From the NCBI GenBank assembly GCA_017883345.1, contig JADGNT010000437.1, positions 1 to 5,150 of the forward strand: a stretch of 5,150 nt of DNA, read 5' to 3'. This DNA is from Candidatus Solibacter sp. GTDB lineage: Bacteria > Acidobacteriota > Terriglobia > Bryobacterales > Bryobacteraceae. Under the pieces are notes generated by a model. The model did not search any database, had not been told where the DNA came from, and saw only the letters and a program-made list of their open reading frames with translations. Position numbers and translations under genes: made by a program. Of this stretch, positions 1 to 5,150 are shown in pieces. Each line of letters starts with the position of its first letter. The first letter of the stretch is position 1.

Positions 1-1
1 T

Positions 2-2107
2 CTGTTCGGCTCGGGCAGTTTCAGTTGGTCGCCGTACAACCGCTGGATCTTCACCCCCAGCCTGTTGGTGACCAAGGGCAGCCACTCGCTGCACTTCGGC
101 TTCGAGTACAACTACGAATCGAAGGGCAACGTGAACCCCGGCAACGCGTACGGCGTCTTCACCTTCGGCTCCGGTTTGACACAGCGCGCCACCGACCGCA
201 CCCTCACCCAGACCGACCAGTTCCTGGGAGTGGCCAGCCTGCTGCTCGGCATGCCGACCTCTGGCAGCATCGACAACAACACCAACTACTACATCAGCCG
301 CCCCTATTTCGGCTGGTATGCGCAGGACGATTGGAAGGTCACCCCGCGCCTGACCGTCAACATCGGTCTGCGCTACGAATTCCAGCTTGCTTACCTGGAG
401 CGCTACAACCGCATGGGTTCGATGTTCGACATCAACACCATCAACCCCAAGAGCGATCAGATCCTGGCGGTGTGGAAGGCCAACAAGACCGCCTACGATG
501 CCACCAATCCGAAGTACCCGTATCCAACTCCGCCTCCGGCGCTGTACGGCGTCTGGCGGTTCGCCGGCGTGGATGGCATGCCGCGGCGCGCCCACTACAC
601 CGACTTCACCACGGGGGCTCCGCGTATCGGCTTCGCCTACCGCCTCAATGACAAGACCGTGGTCCGCGGTGGTTTCGGCACGTTCTATCAATCCGACACC
701 GCCAACAACAACACGCAGACCGGCTTCAGCCAGTCCACCGGCTACACCAGTTCGTTCAACGTGAACGGTTCGCCCTTTCCCTCGGCCTGCTTCAACGACC
801 TCAACGGGTACTCCGGCGGGGGCTGCCAGAGCGGCCCGCCCACCGGCCCCTACTCGCTGGTCAATCCCTTCCCCAAGGGTATGACCACTGCCGCGGGCAC
901 CGCCGACGGGCTGCTGGCCAACCTCGGCCAGGGCTCCACCAGCACCCCGCTGCACTATAAGACGCCGCGCACCTATCAGTACTCGCTCGGCATCCAGCGG
1001 CAGTTGCCCCACGAGATGCTGCTCGATGTCTCCTTCGCGGGCAACTGGGCGATGTACGATCGCGACACCCAGAACCTCGGCTTCCCCCAAAACGCCGCGG
1101 GATACGCCGCACAGCAGACGGCCATGAACGATCCTACGTTCTACACTCGCAGCGTGCCCAATCCCTTCATCGGCAACCTGCCCTCCACGGTAGCGCGCAG
1201 CACTGCCCCCACGATTCAGGCCGTTTCGCTGATGGATTATTACGCGCTATGGAGCACCGGCACGTCCGGTACGCAGAATGGCTACACGCAGGCCGACGTG
1301 GCGGACCGCAACTTCCGCTCCGATGGCTTCCAGGTCCGCTTCGAGAAACGCGCCAGGAGCGACAAGGCCGGTGTGCTGACGTGGGTAACCTCCTACACCT
1401 GGAGCAAGCAGTATTCCAGCACCTGCTGCCTGGGCCAGAGCTATGCGTACAACCAGGGCGCGGTGCTGCAGCTCAGCCCCAACGGCTCGACTGGTACCCT
1501 GGCCTTGTACGATTACAAGGACAAGAATGCCAATCTGGTCTACGCGCCGGATTCGGCCAACAAGTACCACGAACTCGCCTTCAGCGGCGTGTGGGATCTG
1601 CCCATCGGCAAGGGCAAGCACTTCGGCGGCAGTGTGAACGGCGTCGCCGACAAGATCGTCAGCGGCTGGCGCGCCGACTGGATCTTTACCTTCATCCAGG
1701 GCAACCTGATCGGTCTCCCCGGCGGCATCAACTTCTGCGGCGACTACGTGCACTACAAGGATCCGGCCACTGGCGCATTCGTCAAGAACGAAGACCACTG
1801 GTACAACAACAATCCTGCGTGCTACGCCAACCTCCCGACCAACGCGATCAACCAGCAGTTGCCTCCGCGGTTCTCCAATGTCATGAATCCGGCGGCGCCG
1901 CAGGCCAACGTCGCGGTGGTCAAGGACACAAAATGGGCGGAAAGGTATACCCTCCAGTTCCGCGCCGAGTCCTTCAACGTTTCCAACACCGTGATTCGCG
2001 GAGGCCCGATCTCCGGCACCTTCAGCAACGCCAGCTTCGGACAACTGCCCAAGAGCCAGAACAACTTCCCGCGCCTGGTGCAGTTGGCGTTGAAGCTGTT
2101 CTTCTAG
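2..2107 (+). CDS. Oar-like TonB-dependent receptor, C-terminal part (5'-truncated by window edge)
   Basis: This is the outer-membrane barrel part of a TonB-dependent receptor that probably takes up a large or scarce substrate using TonB energy; the substrate cannot be read from the sequence. The frame is open from base 2, so the signal peptide, the expected carboxypeptidase-regulatory-like domain and the plug lie off the left edge; 701 residues remain. Strand motifs typical of the acidobacterial Oar-like family appear in order (fragment numbering): YFGWYAQDDWKVTPRL near 102, PRIGFAYRL near 207, an NPFPKG loop, YQYSLGIQRQLP near 325, SYTWSK near 464, DLPIGKGK near 533, and LQFRAESFNVSN near 651. 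The protein ends in LKLFF, with the terminal aromatic residue expected of a BAM-inserted barrel. The loops are rich in Asn, Thr, Ser and Gly and hold six cysteines. Full-length relatives usually have about 1,000-1,200 residues. The family call is firm; the ligand is unknown. Confidence 0.93.
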   Translation: MFGSGSFSWSPYNRWIFTPSLLVTKGSHSLHFGFEYNYESKGNVNPGNAYGVFTFGSGLTQRATDRTLTQTDQFLGVASLLLGMPTSGSIDNNTNYYISRPYFGWYAQDDWKVTPRLTVNIGLRYEFQLAYLERYNRMGSMFDINTINPKSDQILAVWKANKTAYDATNPKYPYPTPPPALYGVWRFAGVDGMPRRAHYTDFTTGAPRIGFAYRLNDKTVVRGGFGTFYQSDTANNNTQTGFSQSTGYTSSFNVNGSPFPSACFNDLNGYSGGGCQSGPPTGPYSLVNPFPKGMTTAAGTADGLLANLGQGSTSTPLHYKTPRTYQYSLGIQRQLPHEMLLDVSFAGNWAMYDRDTQNLGFPQNAAGYAAQQTAMNDPTFYTRSVPNPFIGNLPSTVARSTAPTIQAVSLMDYYALWSTGTSGTQNGYTQADVADRNFRSDGFQVRFEKRARSDKAGVLTWVTSYTWSKQYSSTCCLGQSYAYNQGAVLQLSPNGSTGTLALYDYKDKNANLVYAPDSANKYHELAFSGVWDLPIGKGKHFGGSVNGVADKIVSGWRADWIFTFIQGNLIGLPGGINFCGDYVHYKDPATGAFVKNEDHWYNNNPACYANLPTNAINQQLPPRFSNVMNPAAPQANVAVVKDTKWAERYTLQFRAESFNVSNTVIRGGPISGTFSNASFGQLPKSQNNFPRLVQLALKLFF

Positions 2108-2135
2108 CCGGGAGCATGATTCTGACCTCGCTCAA

Positions 2136-2171
2136 TGGCTGGTCCCCCGTTTTGGGGGGCCGGCCACTTTT
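2136..2171 (+). terminator. Intrinsic terminator after the TonB-dependent receptor
   Basis: The segment 2136-2148 pairs with 2154-2166 as a 13-bp stem (11 Watson-Crick pairs plus two G-U) around the 5-nt loop GTTTT. The core is five C residues against five G residues. After one C comes TTTT at 2168-2171. The hairpin begins 28 nt after the TAG stop. Stem, small loop and short T-run together fit Rho-independent termination, although the T-run is short. It separates the receptor gene from the downstream barrel gene. Confidence 0.82.
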
Positions 2172-2250
2172 CCGGTTAGCGTTCGTTCTGCCCGCCTACG
2201 GGAGCCAGGTTGCTCGTCGCTTTCTGCGGATGAAATGGTCAAATCGCGCC

Positions 2251-2264
2251 CCTGTGCGCACAGG
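2251..2264. promoter_or_regulatory. Perfect 14-bp palindrome overlapping the ribosome binding site
   Basis: CCTGTGCGCACAGG is identical to its own reverse complement. Its last three bases (AGG, 2262-2264) are also the first bases of the Shine-Dalgarno sequence of the barrel gene. It could be an operator for a dimeric regulator. In RNA it could form a 5-bp stem (CCTGT/ACAGG) with a GCGC loop that hides the ribosome binding site. The palindrome is directly visible; the regulatory role is inference. Confidence 0.4.
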
Positions 2265-2267
2265 AGA
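2262..2267 (+). promoter_or_regulatory. Shine-Dalgarno sequence of the outer-membrane barrel gene
   Basis: AGGAGA is a good anti-16S match and supports the ATG at 2279. The gap from AGGAG to the ATG is 12 nt, longer than the usual 5-9, with an A/T-rich spacer. No other in-frame start upstream fits. I found no convincing -35/-10 pair in 2172-2250; TTGCTC at 2210 with TGAAAT at 2231 is too weak and badly spaced to call. Confidence 0.65.
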
Positions 2268-2278
2268 TTTTATTCAAA

Positions 2279-2890
2279 ATGCTCAAACTTAACCGACACA
2301 TCATCATCGGACTTTGTCTTATGTTCGTGGCCGCCCATTGCCTTCCGGCCCAGAATGCCTCCGCCGAGCTTTTCGGCGGCTACTCGTATACCAAGGCAAA
2401 TCCGCTGGTCCTGCTCCCCAAACAGAATATGCATGGGTGGGTAGGCTCGGCCGCGGCCTATGCCAACCGCTGGATTGGCGCTGGATTGGAAGTTGCCGGC
2501 CAGTTCGGCACCTTGCCGCCGCCCCCCGGCGTCACGGCCCCCAACTTGACCTTTAAGGAATACAGCTACATGGCCGGTCCGCAGTTCCGCTTCATCAAAA
2601 CCGACAGGGTGCAGGTTGCCGGCAAACTCCTGCTCGGTGGTGTCTTCGGACAGGTCAACCTCGATGCGCAGACCAACGCCGCTGCCGCCGCCCAGTTGTC
2701 CGCCGCCGGCTATACCGGTTTCAACCAGACCAAATTCGCCATGCTGGTTGCGGTGCCGGTGGATGTCGGCGTTACCAAACTGATCGGCATCCGCGTGGAA
2801 CCCGGTCTCTACCTCACCGATTTCAGCAAGACCAAGCAGAGCAATTTCCGCCTCAGCGTGGGCCCCGTCTTCCGCTTCGGCGGCAAGTAA
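2279..2890 (+). CDS. Small outer-membrane beta-barrel protein
   Basis: This is a 203-residue exported protein, probably a small (8-stranded-type) outer-membrane barrel of the OmpA-like/Opa-like superfamily (OMP_b-brl kind). Residues 1-29 form a signal peptide: K3 and R6, a hydrophobic core IIIGLCLMFVAA, then LPAQNASA. Cleavage is plausible after A24 or after the ASA at 27-29. Mature residues start ELFGGYSYTK, the common first strand of acidobacterial barrels. Alternating strands follow at about 53-77 (GWVGSAAAYANRWIGAGLEVAG), 95-105 (YSYMAGPQFRF), 111-126, 151-165 and 170-181, and the last strand SVGPVFRF ends near the C-terminus. Cys21 is not in a lipobox because His20 precedes it. The ATG is chosen for its AGGAG and for the signal peptide. 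It follows the receptor gene by 171 bp but lies behind a terminator. Its specific role is unknown: structural, adhesive or porin-like are all possible. Confidence 0.85.
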   Translation: MLKLNRHIIIGLCLMFVAAHCLPAQNASAELFGGYSYTKANPLVLLPKQNMHGWVGSAAAYANRWIGAGLEVAGQFGTLPPPPGVTAPNLTFKEYSYMAGPQFRFIKTDRVQVAGKLLLGGVFGQVNLDAQTNAAAAAQLSAAGYTGFNQTKFAMLVAVPVDVGVTKLIGIRVEPGLYLTDFSKTKQSNFRLSVGPVFRFGGK

Positions 2891-2904
2891 GTCCGTTCCG
2901 TTTT

Positions 2905-2936
2905 GCGCGCCGGTTTCCTCCGCGGGACCGGCGCGT
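2905..2936 (+). terminator. Probable terminator hairpin after the barrel gene
   Basis: CGCGCCGGT (2906-2914) pairs perfectly with ACCGGCGCG (2927-2935). G-U pairs at 2905/2936, 2915/2926 and 2916/2925, plus C2917-G2924, lengthen the stem to about 13 pairs with a 6-nt loop (2918-2923). It begins 14 nt after the TAA stop. Only TT plus a mixed TTCCT tail follows, so it is a weak Rho-independent signal, though position and stem strength fit. The other strand has no T-run after the stem, so it is unlikely to be fully bidirectional. Confidence 0.6.
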
Positions 2937-2949
2937 TCCTACTGCCATG

Positions 2950-3062
2950 ACCGCGAGATTCGGTGCTACCGCAAACCCGCTCGCTAACGGGGTGCCCCCT
3001 GGGCCGGGCTCTGATCCGAGCCCCGACGGGGTGCCCTCTGGGCCTGGAGGGGTTGCTCTCCA
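2950..3062. repeat. Structured intergenic repeat region between convergent genes
   Basis: This stretch holds two copies of a 19-nt repeat, ACGGGGTGCCCYCTGGGCC, at 2987-3005 and 3026-3044. They differ at one base and are offset by 39 nt. Between them is the hairpin GGGCTC (3006-3011)/GAGCCC (3018-3023). Further short inverted repeats flank them: ACCG (2950-2953) and ACCG (2968-2971) both complementary to CGGT (2961-2964); CCCG (2976-2979)/CGGG (2988-2991); TGGAG (3045-3049)/CTCCA (3058-3062). Small open frames run across it because the 39-nt offset is a multiple of three, but they have no ribosome binding site or protein-like composition, so I treat it as non-coding. It could be a copy of a dispersed intergenic element or help end transcription of the convergent genes. 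The remaining bases to 3088 show nothing further. Confidence 0.6.
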
Positions 3063-3088
3063 CAGCACAACATCACCCGGTCAAAGAC

Positions 3089-5134
3089 CTACTGCTTCCC
3101 GCCCGCCTCCAACTCCTCCGCCGTGCAGTTGAATTCCTTCAGCGCCGTCTGCTTCATCGTCTCCGCCAGATCCGGCCGCCCCGTCTCCAGCCGCAAGCGG
3201 ATCGTCCCCGCCGATGCCGCACACAGGTGCCGATGCACGATGTCGCACGCCGGATTCAACGCCGTGTTCCCTTGCACCGGCATGGTCGCGCACCCCAAGC
3301 GGTCCAGCCCTCCCTGGTAAAGCCGCAGCAGCTCGTTGCGCAGCCCGCTATCGGTGGTCACCAGAACCCCTTCCATCAACGCCGCCGCGGCCTCGTCGGC
3401 GCGTCCCTGGTCCAGCAGGATGGCCGCGATCTGGTGGTGAATCTCCGTGTTCCCGGGCTCCATGCGCCGCCCTTCCACGGCCGCCCCGAGCGCCTGTCCG
3501 CCATCCCCCAGCCTCCGCTGCACCTCCGAGATGCGTAGCGCCAGGTCGGCGAACCGCGCCAGGTCGCCCGCACCCTTCGTCTGCGCCGTCGCGATCGCCC
3601 GGCTGCGCAGCAGCAACTCCAGTGCCCGCCGGTACGCCGCATCGCTCCCCGCCGCATCGCTCCCCGCCGCGCCGCTCTGCCGCAAACTCTCGCCCCGCTC
3701 CGCGTAATAACCCCCGGTGCGCCGGTAGCTGTCCGCATTGCTCCGCGAGTCCGGCAGGGCGCTGAGCGGTACCAACCCCTTTTCCGCCTCCTCGATCACA
3801 CGGTCGATATTGGCGCGACCCGGGTCGGCCTCATGCAGCGCGTAGGCCAGCAGCTTGTGCGATTTGAAACTCCCCGGCGACGCCTCTACCGCCGCTTTCC
3901 CCACCGCAAGATCGTCCTGCCAATCGAGATTCCGCGCCCACGTCCGCGCCGCGCAGGCCACTACGATCAGCCCCAGCAGCGCCGGCGCCAACCGCGCATC
4001 GCCCACCCGCTTCCCGGCCGCGCCCACCGCGGCCACTACGCCCGCCGCAAAGGCGATGGCCGGCAGATACAGAAAGCGCTCCGCCATGATGGTGCCGATC
4101 GGGAACAACAGGTTCGAGGTCGGCAAAAATACCAGCACCGCCGCGCCCGCCAGGTATAGCGCCGTGCGGTTGCCGCGCCAGAGCAGCACCCCTGCCGCCA
4201 GCGCCGCCGCTAGCGCCATCCACGCCAGCCAATCCGCCGCACTGCCCCCCGCCAGCGGAATCTGCGCCCACGAATAGTCGCAGGAGAGCCGTGCCGGCCA
4301 GAAAAGCAGCGCCACGTACTTGCCCATCACTTTCAACGCCGTCAGCCTGCCGGTCACCCATCCGGCCCCCACGATCGGGTTGTCGTAAAAAGGAAAAGTC
4401 GTCGCCGTCGAGGACCACAGCACGGCGGCCCGCTGATAGAGCATCGCCTGAATCGGGATCAGCATGGCGATCGATCCCCGTACCAGCCCCAGCGCCTGCC
4501 GCCTCTCTTTCCACCAGATGGCCTCGTACAGCACGATCACGGGCAGCACCGTCACCGCCGATTCCTTGGAAAACACGCCAACCGCGGTGGTCGCGGAAAG
4601 CGCGCCGAGGTACGCCCAGCGCCGCCAGCCGGACGATTCCGTGCTCTTCCGATAGAGCAGCCAGCCGCCCAGCACCGCCATCCCCGCCAGCAGGTCCGCC
4701 CGGCCCACCATGTTGGTCACCGATTCGGTCAGCACCGGGTGCACCGCCCAAAGCGCGGCCGTCCAGGCGGCCGGGCGCCAGCCCGCCAGGCGCAGCCCCA
4801 GCGCGTAAACCAGCAGCACGTTGGCGGCGTGCATCAGGAAGTTGATCCAGTGGTAGCCGGCCGGATGGTCGCCATTGCCCAGAATCGCGTAATTGAACAG
4901 GTAGGACAGGGTGGTGAGCGGCCGGAACAGCCCGCTCTCCCCGTAGGGCCACCAGTAGGTGTGCCCGAAAATCAGATCGAGGTTTTCCGCCGTGGCCGCG
5001 TGGACGCGTGCATCCTGCAGGATCAACCCGCGATTGTCCATCGCGAATCCGGCGCCGAAAGAGTTGGAATAGGCCGCCAGCGTCAGCAGGCAAAGTCCCA
5101 GCGCCACCAGCAGATGGCGCCGCCGCATAGTCAT
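3089..5134 (-). CDS. TMTC-like (DUF1736) GT-C membrane glycosyltransferase homologue with TPR-like C-terminus
   Basis: This 681-residue inner-membrane protein resembles the TMTC family (GT-C fold; in animals, O-mannosyltransferases using a lipid-linked mannose donor). Residues 1-400 carry about 11-12 hydrophobic segments. Family motifs appear in order: the first-loop acidic site FAMDNRGLILQD (30-41), FRPLTTLSY (70-78), HPVLTESVTNMVGRADLLAG (132-151), FSKESAVTVLP (188-198), a DUF1736-like stretch from DNPIVGAGWVTGRL (251-264) to FWPARLSCDYSW (278-289), PTSNLLFP (338-345) and AERFLYLP (351-358). Residues about 405-680 are soluble, presumably periplasmic, and TPR-like; the clearest helical pairs are at 530-560 and 564-593. 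The last 70 residues hold four cysteines. The start is the ATG at 5134; an ATG at 5128 is an alternative, and neither has a clear Shine-Dalgarno sequence. It converges on the barrel gene. Membership of the superfamily is secure, but donor, acceptor and actual activity are inference. Confidence 0.85.
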   Translation of the reverse strand: MTMRRRHLLVALGLCLLTLAAYSNSFGAGFAMDNRGLILQDARVHAATAENLDLIFGHTYWWPYGESGLFRPLTTLSYLFNYAILGNGDHPAGYHWINFLMHAANVLLVYALGLRLAGWRPAAWTAALWAVHPVLTESVTNMVGRADLLAGMAVLGGWLLYRKSTESSGWRRWAYLGALSATTAVGVFSKESAVTVLPVIVLYEAIWWKERRQALGLVRGSIAMLIPIQAMLYQRAAVLWSSTATTFPFYDNPIVGAGWVTGRLTALKVMGKYVALLFWPARLSCDYSWAQIPLAGGSAADWLAWMALAAALAAGVLLWRGNRTALYLAGAAVLVFLPTSNLLFPIGTIMAERFLYLPAIAFAAGVVAAVGAAGKRVGDARLAPALLGLIVVACAARTWARNLDWQDDLAVGKAAVEASPGSFKSHKLLAYALHEADPGRANIDRVIEEAEKGLVPLSALPDSRSNADSYRRTGGYYAERGESLRQSGAAGSDAAGSDAAYRRALELLLRSRAIATAQTKGAGDLARFADLALRISEVQRRLGDGGQALGAAVEGRRMEPGNTEIHHQIAAILLDQGRADEAAAALMEGVLVTTDSGLRNELLRLYQGGLDRLGCATMPVQGNTALNPACDIVHRHLCAASAGTIRLRLETGRPDLAETMKQTALKEFNCTAEELEAGGKQ
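3636..3677. repeat. 15-bp tandem repeat inside the TMTC-like gene, about 2.8 copies
   Basis: GCCGCATCGCTCCCC occurs at 3636-3650 and again, identical, at 3651-3665. A partial third copy with two changes runs to 3677. On the coding strand it encodes repeated Gly-Ser-Asp-Ala-Ala around residues 487-500, a flexible linker between predicted helices of the TPR-like region. Because the unit is a multiple of three, gain or loss of a copy keeps the frame. Confidence 0.8.
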
Positions 5135-5150
5135 ATCGCCCAGCCCGCGC

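Noticed and set aside
1247..2044. 265-codon minus-strand open frame inside the receptor gene
   Set aside because: It is antisense to a well-supported barrel coding region, its composition is a GC-rich shadow (Val/Ala/Gly/Arg runs), and it has no recognisable domain.
1249..2292. 347-codon plus-strand open frame overlapping the end of the receptor and the start of the barrel gene
   Set aside because: It is out of frame with both recognised genes, rich in Arg/Gln/Pro, and crosses the terminator hairpin, so it is a shadow frame.
2327..2344. Possible lipoprotein attachment at Cys21 of the barrel protein
   Set aside because: The residue before Cys is His (AAHC), which does not fit a lipobox; ordinary signal peptidase I sites follow it.
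2987..3044. CRISPR-like arrangement of two short repeats
   Set aside because: There are only two 19-nt copies with a 20-nt gap that itself forms a hairpin, and no cas genes, so it is not an array.
2947..3132. Short frame encoding a Pro/Gly-rich 13-residue repeat
   Set aside because: The peptide repeat only reflects the 39-nt offset of the DNA repeat; several frames are open at once, there is no ribosome binding site, and it runs into the antisense of the next gene.
4291..4845. Plus-strand 184-codon frame rich in Pro, Ser, Ala and Arg
   Set aside because: It is antisense to the TMTC-like gene, and its Pro/Arg-rich composition is what GC-rich third positions give on the opposite strand.
3831..5093. 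420-codon minus-strand open frame within the TMTC-like gene
   Set aside because: It is the alternative frame of a gene whose real frame shows conserved membrane motifs; the product is Gly/Arg/Ala-rich without domains.

Overview
The window is high-GC bacterial DNA and most likely comes from an Acidobacteriota genome, plausibly of the Solibacter/Bryobacter type. The basis is the protein content: an Oar-like giant TonB-dependent receptor, a small outer-membrane barrel with the 'ElFGGYSY' start common in that phylum, and a bacterial TMTC-type membrane protein with a TPR-like tail. This placement is inference from family resemblance and was not tested by search.

Layout. Bases 2-2107 (+) are the C-terminal 701 residues of an Oar-like TonB-dependent receptor whose N-terminus lies off the left edge. 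A strong intrinsic terminator (2136-2171) follows. Bases 2172-2278 are a short leader for the next gene and contain a perfect 14-bp palindrome that overlaps the Shine-Dalgarno sequence. Bases 2279-2890 (+) encode a 203-residue exported beta-barrel protein, followed by a hairpin (2905-2936) that is probably its terminator. Bases 2937-3088 are non-coding and densely structured: two copies of a 19-nt repeat, 39 nt apart, among several short hairpins. Bases 3089-5134 (-) encode a complete 681-residue polytopic membrane protein with the hallmark motifs of the TMTC/DUF1736 (GT-C, O-mannosyltransferase-like) family and a C-terminal TPR-like region. Its start sits 16 bases from the right edge.

How the genes relate. 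The two + strand genes both make outer-membrane proteins, but the terminator between them argues for separate transcription. The - strand gene is convergent with them and belongs to a different transcription unit whose upstream part is outside the window. Nothing in the sequence ties the three into one pathway. I see no RNA gene, mobile element, CRISPR array or obvious new multi-gene system. The most interesting items are the bacterial TMTC homologue with its unusual details, the structured intergenic repeat, and the palindrome over the ribosome binding site.
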